Source of the DNA: Kluyvera intermedia
Lineage (GTDB): Bacteria; Pseudomonadota; Gammaproteobacteria; Enterobacterales; Enterobacteriaceae
DNA length: 64,000 nucleotides
NCBI RefSeq assembly: GCF_034424175.1
Contig: NZ_CP139986.1
Location: 3,906,001-3,970,000 of the forward strand
Direction of reading: 5' to 3'
Each line of letters starts with the position of its first letter. Position 1 is the first letter of the stretch. Position numbers and translations under genes: made by a program. Below, in pieces: positions 55,023 through 62,222 of this stretch. The notes beneath the pieces are model-generated. The model searched no databases. It was not told the origin of the DNA and was given only the letters and a program-made list of their open reading frames with translations.

Positions 55023-55113
55023 GATTAGCCTGTCTTACTGCATTATTTTATCGCTAAGTTTAGACAGTTAATGCTGACACTTACAGGATCAGTTCGCGTA
55101 AGCGCAGGAATTG

Positions 55114-55132
55114 GGGGGCGTCAGACGCCCCC
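55114..55132 (-). terminator. GC hairpin after the MFS gene, candidate terminator
   Basis: GGGGGCGT-CAG-ACGCCCCC is a perfect 8-bp stem 9 nt beyond the stop of the permease gene on the minus strand. AATT follows instead of a T-run, so it may be a 3' stabiliser or a weak terminator ahead of the kefF promoter. Confidence 0.5.
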
Positions 55133-55140
55133 GCGAAGGT

Positions 55141-56451
55141 TCACGAAGGTTGGTTAGCCGGTTTATCCGTCATCGGGGGTACATCCGGCGTCGGTGCCAG
55201 GTCACAGTTTTTCGGCAAGAAGAAGGTAATCGTCCCGGCGATAATCAGCGAGCCGGCCAGCGCACAGACCGCAACGTTCTGACCGTATAGGTAAATCATC
55301 ACCCCGACCAGATACGGGCCGCAGAAGCCGCCAAGATTACCGAGGCCGTTAATCACACCACGCGCGCTGCCCGCCACTTCCGGCATCGCAATCCGCCCTG
55401 GTATCGACCAGAATGGGCTGGTTGCCGCCTTCAGGAAGAAGCCACACACCACCAGCGCGATATAGGCCGCTACCACGTGGTCACGCAGCACCACCGACGC
55501 CAGCAGCGCGGCGGCAAAGCCGTAGAGTGAGAAGCGTACCCAAAGCCGACGTTTACCGCTACGATCGCTGAACAGGGAGATGATATAGATCCCGGCAAGC
55601 GTGGCGACGAACGGCAGGATAGCCAGCACGCCAACGCTTGCCATATTGGCTCCGGTCAGATTTTTGAGAATCGTCGGAAGCCACAGCGTATAACCATAAT
55701 CCCCGGTCTGATAGAAGAAGTTCAGCAGCACCAGTTTCATCAAGCCGGAATTGCGGAATACTTCCCGCACCGGCGCTTTACTGACCGGCGCTTCTGAACG
55801 GCGCGCCTCCCGTTCGGCGCTAAGCGCCGTCAGCAGGTATTCGCGTTCACGAGCAGGTAGCCAGCGAGCCTCTTCCGGGCGGTCGCTAATCATCAGCCAC
55901 CACACCAGCAACACCACCAGCGACAGTAACCCTTCGATGATAAACAGCCAGCGCCAGTCTAATGCGGCGATGATCGCGCCAGATACCGGGGCGGTTAACA
56001 TGCCGCCCAGCGGCGCGAACATCATCACAAACGCGTTAGCGCGGCCAATTTCTTTCTCCGGGAACCAGTTGCTGATCATGGTCAGCACCACCGGCAGCAT
56101 CCCACCTTCTGAGATACCGAGAATAAAACGCAGCACCAGCAGTTGATATTCATGGGTCACAAAACCGGTCGCTATCGAGACCACCGCCCACGCCATCAAC
56201 GACCAGGCGATAAAGCGTTTACCGCTGCCATTCACGGCAATACGTCCGCCCGGTATTTGCAAAAATAAATAACCAATAAAAAATATGCCGCTGGCCACAC
56301 CAGCCATCTGACTGGTAATACCGAGATCGGACTCCATCCCACCGGGCAGCGCAAAGCTAATATTGACTCGGTCCATAAACGAAATAATGCACGCGATTAA
56401 AACGGGCGCAATAATGCGCAACCAGCGGGTGCCGGGGATTTTCTCATTCAT
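55141..56451 (-). CDS. MFS permease, anion:cation symporter family; predicted ketogluconate/sugar-acid importer
   Basis: 436 residues with about twelve membrane segments. The helix-1 signature FMDRVNISFALPG, the GISEGGMLPVVLTMISNWFPEKEIGRANA segment in split form (helix 4 and loop), and GVINGLGNLGGFCGP near the end place it in the ACS branch of the MFS, which carries sugar acids such as galactonate, glucarate and 2-ketogluconate. The substrate is inferred from neighbours: a 2-hydroxyacid dehydrogenase 58 nt upstream on the same message, and an IdnO-like reductase and gluconokinase nearby. It replaces what in E. coli idn is the unrelated permease IdnT. Substrate specificity is uncertain. Confidence 0.85.
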   Translation of the reverse strand: MNEKIPGTRWLRIIAPVLIACIISFMDRVNISFALPGGMESDLGITSQMAGVASGIFFIGYLFLQIPGGRIAVNGSGKRFIAWSLMAWAVVSIATGFVTHEYQLLVLRFILGISEGGMLPVVLTMISNWFPEKEIGRANAFVMMFAPLGGMLTAPVSGAIIAALDWRWLFIIEGLLSLVVLLVWWLMISDRPEEARWLPAREREYLLTALSAEREARRSEAPVSKAPVREVFRNSGLMKLVLLNFFYQTGDYGYTLWLPTILKNLTGANMASVGVLAILPFVATLAGIYIISLFSDRSGKRRLWVRFSLYGFAAALLASVVLRDHVVAAYIALVVCGFFLKAATSPFWSIPGRIAMPEVAGSARGVINGLGNLGGFCGPYLVGVMIYLYGQNVAVCALAGSLIIAGTITFFLPKNCDLAPTPDVPPMTDKPANQPS

Positions 56452-56509
56452 TATTCACACACTCTCTCGAGGGAAAAAGGACGCTATTTATTGGCGAGAA
56501 AAACAATCA

Positions 56510-57460
56510 TCAATCAATGGCATTCGGTAATGGCGCATGGGCAAAATAGGCGGCAACGTTAGTAAACACCACCTCGCTCATACGCTGACGCGTTTCATGG
56601 GTAGCGCTGGCGACATGCGGCTGCAAGACCACATTATTCATTGCGATAAGCGCGGCGGGCACATTCGGTTCATCTTCATAAACATCCAGCGCGGCGCCGG
56701 CAATCACACCGTTTTGTAACGCGTGAATAAGTGCCTTTTCATCGACCAGCGTGCCGCGCGCGATATTTATCAACCATGCATGGTTCGGCATGACATTAAA
56801 AACGCTGGCATCAATCAACCCACGGTTTGCCGCGCCACCGGAAGCGGCAATCACCAGAAAATCACTTTCATGGGCAAGCGTGTGCAGATCAGCACACCAC
56901 TGATAATCAACGTGGTTAAGTTTTTTGCAGTCGGTGTAGAGAATTTCCATATCGAAACCGCTGGCGCGACGGGCGATTGCCTGGCCGATATTGCCCATGC
57001 CGAAGATGCCGATACGTTTGCCGCTCACCTGAGTTGCCAGCGCGGGAGCTTGCTTGAGCCATTGACCTTCACGAACAAACTTATCGCCCTGGCACAGCTG
57101 ACGCGCACCGCTTAGCAGCAGCCCCATCGCTAAGTCGGCGACGTCGTTGGTCAACACACCGGAGGTGATAGTCACGGCAATGTTATGCGCACGGGTATAG
57201 TCGAGATCCACCGCGTCAGTGCCCACGCCAAATACCGCCACCAGCCCCAGATTCGGCAACTGTTCCAGCACCGCACGCGTCACACCAATATCACCACGGG
57301 TAACCACCGCCTGCACCTCACCCCCCACCTGCTGCAAAAATGCCTGTGGATCGGCCTGTTCATACAAACGATAGACCTGGAACTCAGTTGCGAGTTTATC
57401 CAGCAGGCCGTCAACCACCGGCGCAATTAACAACACAGTATTCGGGTTTGCAGTATTCAT
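56510..57460 (-). CDS. D-isomer-specific 2-hydroxyacid dehydrogenase; predicted 2-ketoaldonate reductase
   Basis: 316 residues from MNTANPNTVLL with AGGT upstream; the open frame extends 27 codons into the promoter. The family catalytic set is complete: Rossmann GMGNIG (154-159), R235 in NIARG, E264 in YEDEP and H282 in QPHVAS. Relatives include GhrB/TkrA (2-ketogluconate and 2,5-diketogluconate reductases), hydroxypyruvate reductases and KguD. With a sugar-acid permease downstream and IdnO and kinase homologues nearby, reduction of 2-keto-D-gluconate to gluconate or 2,5-diketogluconate to 5-ketogluconate is the best guess. Which substrate is used cannot be read from sequence. Confidence 0.83.
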   Translation of the reverse strand: MNTANPNTVLLIAPVVDGLLDKLATEFQVYRLYEQADPQAFLQQVGGEVQAVVTRGDIGVTRAVLEQLPNLGLVAVFGVGTDAVDLDYTRAHNIAVTITSGVLTNDVADLAMGLLLSGARQLCQGDKFVREGQWLKQAPALATQVSGKRIGIFGMGNIGQAIARRASGFDMEILYTDCKKLNHVDYQWCADLHTLAHESDFLVIAASGGAANRGLIDASVFNVMPNHAWLINIARGTLVDEKALIHALQNGVIAGAALDVYEDEPNVPAALIAMNNVVLQPHVASATHETRQRMSEVVFTNVAAYFAHAPLPNAID

Positions 57461-57526
57461 CGTTTTACCTGTTTGAGAGTTCGAAAATTCGTTACGCCTA
57501 TCAAACGGGTTTTCACGCTGCCATTT

Positions 57527-57573
57527 TGCGATCTGCATCACGCTGGATCGTGTTAGAAATCCGTGTTACGGAT
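57527..57573 (-). promoter_or_regulatory. Candidate CRP-like and IdnR/GntR-like sites before the dehydrogenase-permease operon
   Basis: On the minus strand CGTGA-TGCAGA-TCGCA (57527-57542) differs from the CRP consensus TGTGA-N6-TCACA at one base per half. Upstream of it, ATCCGTGTTACGGAT (57559-57573) is a perfect 6-bp inverted repeat containing TGTTAC, the half-site of GntR/IdnR operators (ATGTTAC...GTAACAT). Both are within 120 nt of the dehydrogenase ATG. Prediction only. Confidence 0.5.
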
Positions 57574-57590
57574 GACGTGATCGTGGAAGC

Positions 57591-57613
57591 AAAAGCCCGC
57601 GCTGGTGCGGGTT
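57591..57613 (-). terminator. Intrinsic terminator of the IdnR-like regulator gene
   Basis: Read on the minus strand, CCCGC-ACCAGC-GCGGG followed by CTTTTGC lies 45-65 nt after the regulator stop. It separates the regulator from the dehydrogenase promoter. Confidence 0.72.
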
Positions 57614-57657
57614 AACTGACAACAATCACGTAACAGTGAAAATGGGGAGGGTGGGTA

Positions 57658-58650
57658 TCAGATGGTTTCGCCCATCGACAGTCGATAATGCAGGTCGACC
57701 TTCTCGATAGTGGGTAAGCCTTTTATTTTTTTGATTAAAATCTCGGTGGCAACTTTACCCATTTCGAAACGTGGCGTTAATACGCTGGCCAGTCTCGGAC
57801 TCACAATTTGCCCAATCTCCAGCCCGTGGAATCCGGCAATCGCCATTTCCTGCGGCACCGAAATACCCGAAGCGAGGCACTCTTGTAACACGCCAACCGC
57901 CAGGTCATCGTTAGTGCAAAGAATGGCATCCATCTCTTTATACATTTGCCGTGCTAATGTCATCATACCGGTGCCAATCGACACCGAAGAGACTTTGTTC
58001 GGCGCAATGCGCCCGACCGTAAACCCCGCCTCTTCCATCGCTTTGCAATAGCCAGCATAACGCTGCTCATCGCGAATATCTGACATTGAACCGAAATAAA
58101 TAATCTGCTTTTTGCCACTGGCCAATAACATGGCGGTCATGTCGAACCCGGCGCGATAGTTATCAAAGCCAACGTTAATGCGCCCAGCGTTATCAGATAG
58201 CCCCATCACTTCGGCTACCGGTATTTTCGCAGCCTTAAGGTATTTCTCAGCGCGTAGAGTATGCACAGATTCTGTTAATAGCAGTGCTTTAACGTTCAGC
58301 GCCAGCACGGTGGCAATTTGTTCCTCTTCGCGCTGGCTGTCGTAATCGTAATTGACCACCAGCGTTTGATAGCCGTGGGCCGTGGTAACTGATTCAATTC
58401 CGGACAAAACATCAGCAAAAATCTGGTTATTAAAGGAGGGAATTAACACACCAATACGCGGCGCGATATTACTGCTGATGGCGGGATTATCGGCGTCAGG
58501 TTGATAACCGACCTCCTCAATAACGCTAGCAATGCGTTCCGCCGTTTCGGGTTTCACCTTTTCCGGCGTGCGTAAATAACGGCTGACGGTCATTTTGGTT
58601 ACGCCCGCCAGCGTGGCGATATCATCTAACGTTATCCGTTGTGCTTTCAT
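57658..58650 (-). CDS. LacI-family regulator, IdnR/GntR-like
   Basis: 330 residues from MKAQRITLDD; an ATG five codons earlier is possible. The N-terminal helix-turn-helix TLDDIATLAGVTKMTVSRYL (about residues 7-26) is almost the same as in E. coli IdnR, and VLIPSFNNQIFADVLSGIESV and AIAGFHGLEIGQ in the sugar-binding core also follow IdnR. GntR is the next relative. It is expected to sense a ketogluconate or gluconate-type ligand and to control both flanking operons. It is transcribed away from the reductase operon and ends at its own terminator. Confidence 0.87.
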   Translation of the reverse strand: MKAQRITLDDIATLAGVTKMTVSRYLRTPEKVKPETAERIASVIEEVGYQPDADNPAISSNIAPRIGVLIPSFNNQIFADVLSGIESVTTAHGYQTLVVNYDYDSQREEEQIATVLALNVKALLLTESVHTLRAEKYLKAAKIPVAEVMGLSDNAGRINVGFDNYRAGFDMTAMLLASGKKQIIYFGSMSDIRDEQRYAGYCKAMEEAGFTVGRIAPNKVSSVSIGTGMMTLARQMYKEMDAILCTNDDLAVGVLQECLASGISVPQEMAIAGFHGLEIGQIVSPRLASVLTPRFEMGKVATEILIKKIKGLPTIEKVDLHYRLSMGETI

Positions 58651-58906
58651 TACCCTGCCCGTCATTGCCGCAATCCTGTCCCGCTATTATGCCTGTTGAC
58701 GCCCTAAAAGAGAAAGCAGCATCTTCGCAGCCAAGCCGCGTATGACGCGGTTTTTCCTGCATTTTCCCCTTCAGGATCACACATGCTGTAACCCCTTTTT
58801 GTAACATGGTTGACGGTGATCTCCATCACAGTTTCACAGACGTAAAAACCGTGAGATAGACAGCATCTTCTCAGGGCCAATTCCCGTCGTGAAACAGGAA
58901 ACAGTG
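58651..58906. promoter_or_regulatory. Divergent control region of the ketogluconate cluster
   Basis: 256 nt between the regulator and the reductase gene. It contains CTGTAAC (58786-58792) and GTAACAT (58801-58807), matching one arm of GntR/IdnR operators. GGTGA-TCTCCA-TCACA (58815-58830) has ideal CRP core half-sites GTGA-N6-TCAC. A hairpin with a T-run lies at 58733-58757. The order suggests a CRP-activated, regulator-controlled promoter reading right into the reductase gene. Exact start sites are not visible. Confidence 0.55.
58733..58757 (+). terminator. Terminator-like hairpin upstream of the reductase promoter
   Basis: On the plus strand, AAGCCGCG-TATGA-CGCGGTTT forms an 8-bp stem (one G-T pair) running into TTTTTCC. 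It lies upstream of the CRP-like site, so it would stop rightward read-through before the reductase promoter. On the minus strand it would be in the regulator leader and lacks a T-run. Confidence 0.5.
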
Positions 58907-59671
58907 ATGAACAATTTATTCAGCTTACAAGGCAAGCGCATTTTAATTACCGGCTCCGGCCAGGGTATCGGCTACGTGATGGCGCAGGGGCTGGCGCAAT
59001 ATGGCGCAGAAATTATCATTAACGATATTTCCGCTGAGCGGGCAGAACAGGCCGCGATGAAATTGCGTGACGAAGGCGCCACCGCTCATACCGCGGTCTT
59101 TAACGTCACCGACCCGGATTCTGTTGAAACCGCCATTGCGCATATTGAAGAAAATATTGGCGCTATCGACGTGCTGTTTAATAACGCCGGTATTCAGCGC
59201 CGCCACCCCTTTACTGAATTTCCGGTCAAAGAGTGGAACGATGTCATTGCCGTCAACCAAACGGCCGTATTTTTGGTCTCGCAGGCCGTTGCCAAACGGA
59301 TGATGAACCGCAAAGCTGGGAAAATCGTCAATATCTGTTCGATGCAAAGCGAGCTGGGACGCGACACCATTACGCCGTATGCCGCCGCCAAAGGTGCGGT
59401 CAAAATGCTGACCCGCGGAATGTGCGTGGAGCTGGCACGCCATAATATCCAGGTCAACGGTATTGCCCCCGGCTACTTCAAAACCGCCATGACTCAGGCG
59501 CTGGTCGATGATAAAGCGTTTACCGACTGGTTGTGCAAACGTACCCCGGCAGCACGCTGGGGTAATCCAGAAGAGTTGGTCGGCGCAGCGGTCTTCTTAT
59601 CGTCGAAAGCCTCTGATTTTGTTAACGGGCATCTGCTGTTTGTTGATGGCGGCATGCTGGTTGCCGTGTGA
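58907..59671 (+). CDS. idnO: Short-chain dehydrogenase, 5-keto-D-gluconate 5-reductase (IdnO type)
   Basis: Reduces 5-keto-D-gluconate to D-gluconate with NADPH in the L-idonate pathway. 254 residues from MNNLFSLQG, with AGGA upstream, equal in length to E. coli IdnO and very close to it throughout. TGSGQGIG (15-22), NNAGIQRRHPF (from 92) and the YxxxK pair Y158/K162 are intact. LCKRTPAARWGNPEELVGA and the C-terminal GHLLFVDGGMLVAV are IdnO-like. It is the first gene of an operon with a gluconokinase 14 nt downstream, which supports gluconate as the product. Confidence 0.88.
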   Translation: MNNLFSLQGKRILITGSGQGIGYVMAQGLAQYGAEIIINDISAERAEQAAMKLRDEGATAHTAVFNVTDPDSVETAIAHIEENIGAIDVLFNNAGIQRRHPFTEFPVKEWNDVIAVNQTAVFLVSQAVAKRMMNRKAGKIVNICSMQSELGRDTITPYAAAKGAVKMLTRGMCVELARHNIQVNGIAPGYFKTAMTQALVDDKAFTDWLCKRTPAARWGNPEELVGAAVFLSSKASDFVNGHLLFVDGGMLVAV

Positions 59672-59685
59672 GAAAGGAGCCACCA

Positions 59686-60216
59686 ATGGCAGGGCAATGC
59701 ATTATTTTAATGGGCGTTTCCGGCACCGGAAAAACCACCGTCGGACACGCGCTGTCACAGGCGTTAGGGGCGAAATTTATTGATGGCGACGATCTCCATC
59801 CACGGCAAAACATCATCAAGATGGCCGCTAGCCAGCCGCTGGAAGACAGCGACCGTCAGCCATGGCTTGCGCGCATCAGCGATGTAATTTTCAGTCTTGG
59901 GCAGAAGAATGAGTCTGGCGTACTGGTCTGTTCAGCGCTGAAAAAGCGTTATCGCGACCAGCTTCGCGAAGGTAATCCACAACTGCGTTTTTTGTGGTTG
60001 ACCGGTGATTACGACTGCATTTTGCAGCGCATGCAGGCACGCAAAGGCCACTTTATGCCGGAGGCGCTGCTGCGCAGCCAATTTGCCGCTCTGGAAGTCC
60101 CAGACGCCAGCGAGCCGGATATCATGCCACTCGATGTCTCAACCGATGTTTCAAGCATCGTGGGGCGTGCGTTAACCCTTTTAGCCCACCAACCTTCACA
60201 GGAAGTCCCGGCATGA
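59686..60216 (+). CDS. Gluconokinase (GntK/IdnK family)
   Basis: Phosphorylates D-gluconate to 6-phosphogluconate, feeding the Entner-Doudoroff and pentose phosphate routes. 176 residues from MAGQCIILM, with AAAGGAG upstream. The P-loop is GVSGTGKTT (10-18), followed by FIDGDDLHPRQNIIKM, CSALKKRYRDQLR and RKGHFMPEALLRSQF, all family hallmarks. It looks about equally close to IdnK and GntK, so I give no symbol. Its stop overlaps the next start (ATGA). Confidence 0.93.
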   Translation: MAGQCIILMGVSGTGKTTVGHALSQALGAKFIDGDDLHPRQNIIKMAASQPLEDSDRQPWLARISDVIFSLGQKNESGVLVCSALKKRYRDQLREGNPQLRFLWLTGDYDCILQRMQARKGHFMPEALLRSQFAALEVPDASEPDIMPLDVSTDVSSIVGRALTLLAHQPSQEVPA

Positions 60217-60680
60217 TTATCGATACTCTCTCTCGCGCAGAGAAAACTACATTCTATCCCGCGGTTATTCGTCAAGCACTGCACGCTGTCATTGCGCAAG
60301 ATCCGCATACCCTGCCGCCGGGTAAATATATCGTCGATGGCGACAACCTGTTCTTTAGTGTGGTGGAAGGAGAAACCAGGCCGCTCGCCGAGCAGCGCCC
60401 GGAATATCATCAACAATATATTGATATTCATATAGTGCTGACGGGTGAGGAAATCATTGGTGCAGGAAATAAGGGGCTGGAAATTATCCCAGATGGCGCG
60501 TTTAACGATGCGCATGATATTGGATTTTGTATGCAAATCAGCAGTGAAACGTTAATTCACCTGCATCCTGAAGAGATAGCGATTGTCTTCCCGGGTGAAC
60601 TGCATCGTCCAATGGGTAGCCTTGGCGCGGGCGCGCCACTGCGTAAAATCATCGTCAAAATTAATCGTGATTTGCTATAA
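60213..60680 (+). CDS. YhcH/YjgK/YiaL family protein of unknown reaction
   Basis: 155 residues, overlapping the gluconokinase stop by 4 nt. The family signatures QQYIDIHIVLTGEEIIG (about residues 68-84) and the C-terminal IVFPGELHRPM are visible; the latter usually has D where this protein has E. The fold is a cupin-like beta barrel related to EbgC. Relatives sit in sugar-acid operons: YhcH with sialic acid, YiaL with 2,3-diketo-L-gulonate. A role in anomer or lactone/hydrate conversion of a keto-acid substrate is possible but unproven. Confidence 0.85.
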   Translation: MIIDTLSRAEKTTFYPAVIRQALHAVIAQDPHTLPPGKYIVDGDNLFFSVVEGETRPLAEQRPEYHQQYIDIHIVLTGEEIIGAGNKGLEIIPDGAFNDAHDIGFCMQISSETLIHLHPEEIAIVFPGELHRPMGSLGAGAPLRKIIVKINRDLL

Positions 60681-60685
60681 GCGCT

Positions 60686-60711
60686 GGCCCCGCGCTATTC
60701 ATTGCGGGGCC
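60686..60711. terminator. GC hairpin between convergent genes
   Basis: GGCCCCGC-10 nt-GCGGGGCC is a perfect 8-bp stem between the YhcH-like gene (plus) and the lipoprotein gene (minus). No T-run is seen, so it may act as a pause or stabiliser in both directions. Confidence 0.55.
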
Positions 60712-60720
60712 GCAAATCAC

Positions 60721-60957
60721 TTAGTTATCAAGCTCGCCCATGCTTTTCACCTGGTCGCGGTTGATTTGCTCAGTCTGGCCGGTTTCGGCATTTTTATACG
60801 ATACCAGACCAGTATCGTCATCAACCTGCGGTTTACCGTCGGTCACGATGGTTTTGCCATCCGTCGTTTTTACCGCCTGGTTAGATGAACACCCGGCAAC
60901 GGTAAAAAGTACACCTGCGGTCAGAATCGCTACGGTCAATCGCTTATATTGCATCAT
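60721..60957 (-). CDS. YgdI/YgdR-family small lipoprotein
   Basis: 78 residues. A signal peptide with the lipobox VAGC (cysteine near residue 23) is followed by SSNQAVKTTDGKTIVTDGKPQ in two parts and DTGLVSYKNAETG, then INRDQVKSM, the DUF903 pattern of E. coli YgdI and YgdR. The residue after the cysteine is serine, so outer-membrane sorting is expected. Two adjacent ATGs exist; the first has GGAGGG at good spacing. Function unknown. It stands alone between the ketogluconate cluster and the ROK kinase gene. Confidence 0.9.
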   Translation of the reverse strand: MMQYKRLTVAILTAGVLFTVAGCSSNQAVKTTDGKTIVTDGKPQVDDDTGLVSYKNAETGQTEQINRDQVKSMGELDN

Positions 60958-61053
60958 GTTTCCCTCCAGCCTTTCAGTCTAAATTCGTTATCACTCTAAC
61001 CATTTTAGGTTAACGGCTGGATAACGTGAGGGAAACCAGAACACTCCTAAGCT

Positions 61054-61944
61054 TTAATATGAGTGGCTTACGCCATGCTGCTGGGCAAAACTCACCGCAG
61101 CACCAATCAAATTGGCATTGTTACGGTGCTGGCAAAGCAACAGGGTCGGCATAAATTCAGCCAGCTGCTTTTCATTCACCAGCGCGGTTAGGCGAGCCTG
61201 AATTCCGGCGAAAATCGCCTCATTAGAAGAGATGCCACCGCCAATAATTAAACAGTCAGGATCGTAACAGACCTGCAAGTTGAATAGCCCCACCGCCATC
61301 CAATGGTAGAACTGATTCACTTCCTCCTGAGCAATGGCATCGCCTTGTTCGGCTAGGCGGAATACCTCAGCACCGGTGACGGAATCTTCTGCCAAAGACA
61401 TGCGCAGCGCGTAGCGTTTGGCCATCGCAACCGCCGTACCCAGTTCGCTAAATGTTTGACCATCCTGTAAGGTCATCAAACCAAACTCTCCGGCATAACG
61501 GTGGCTGCCGCGACGCAAAACCTTATCTTCCAGTATCGCCCCACCCACACCGGAGCCGACAATCACAAACAGCACGTGGCGATGATCACGCCCCGCCCCC
61601 ACCGCCGCTTCGGCAATACCCGCCGCATTGGCATCGTTTTCAATACTTACCGGCAGGCCAAACAGCGCCGTTAGCTCGTCAACGATAGGAAAATGGTGGA
61701 TATAAGGGATCGCGCTAAGCCCGCCAATCACCCCGCGTTCGGCATCAACATTGCCGGGCGCACTAACGCCAACCCCTTGAATATCATAGTGCTGCTGAAA
61801 GTCACGGTAGACCTCCAGCAGCTGTACTTTCATTTCTTCCCAGCTTGCAGGAGTTTTAACCGACCCGGTATCCATCAAAGTATCCTGCGCCCAGACGCCG
61901 TATTTTATGACGCTACCGCCCCAGTCAAATAATAGAGTAGCCAT
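61054..61944 (-). CDS. ROK-family sugar kinase without the usual zinc motif
   Basis: 296 residues. ROK/actin-fold motifs are visible: LLFDWGGSVIKYG for phosphate binding (residues 4-16), the catalytic aspartate D104 in ENDANAAG, GSGVGGAI (130-137) and LIIGGGISSN. The HxGH and CxCGxxGCxE zinc segment of classical ROK proteins is missing; EFGLMTLQDGQTFSELG stands in its place. Zinc-free ROK kinases include beta-glucoside kinases of the BglK group. The sugar cannot be named. It stands alone, with no transporter beside it. Confidence 0.82.
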   Translation of the reverse strand: MATLLFDWGGSVIKYGVWAQDTLMDTGSVKTPASWEEMKVQLLEVYRDFQQHYDIQGVGVSAPGNVDAERGVIGGLSAIPYIHHFPIVDELTALFGLPVSIENDANAAGIAEAAVGAGRDHRHVLFVIVGSGVGGAILEDKVLRRGSHRYAGEFGLMTLQDGQTFSELGTAVAMAKRYALRMSLAEDSVTGAEVFRLAEQGDAIAQEEVNQFYHWMAVGLFNLQVCYDPDCLIIGGGISSNEAIFAGIQARLTALVNEKQLAEFMPTLLLCQHRNNANLIGAAVSFAQQHGVSHSY

Positions 61945-62121
61945 ATCAATCCCATAGTTAACTAATAATCACAATATGTTATCAGGCTATTATGCCGGGA
62001 AGTGCGCTGGCAAAACTTGCGCACTCTCCCAACAATGTATTTCATGAAACGCCGCAGCGTTTGTTTGCATGCTGCGGGGGAATGCTGTGAAGATGGGAGA
62101 TATTCTGTTGGCTTGGTGTTT

Positions 62122-62150
62122 CCCGGCGGCGCTTCGCTTGGCCGGGCTAC
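62122..62150. repeat. GC-rich REP-like unit downstream of carB
   Basis: CCCGGCGGCGCTTCGC then TTGGCCGGGCTAC: the same 29-nt unit as at 44006-44071 and 37810-37838, in the orientation of 44006-44034. It lies beyond the carB terminator, towards the ROK gene. Confidence 0.82.
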
Positions 62151-62180
62151 CTCCGCATCATTGCGTGACGGCTACAAACA

Positions 62181-62211
62181 AAAACGCCGGACAGTTGTCC
62201 GGCGTTTTTTT
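62181..62211 (-). terminator. carAB terminator
   Basis: CGCCGGACA and TGTCCGGCG form a perfect stem of 9 bp with a 2-base loop centre, flanked by AAAA on one side and T7 on the other. It can work in both directions and begins 12 nt after the carB stop. Confidence 0.92.
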
Positions 62212-62222
62212 GAGGTTTGCGC

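Noticed and set aside
55141..58650. Insertion-element or integrase remnants bounding the accessory cluster
   Set aside because: I looked for transposase or integrase frames, terminal inverted repeats and tRNA-derived attachment sites on both sides and found none, so the mode of acquisition cannot be read from this window.
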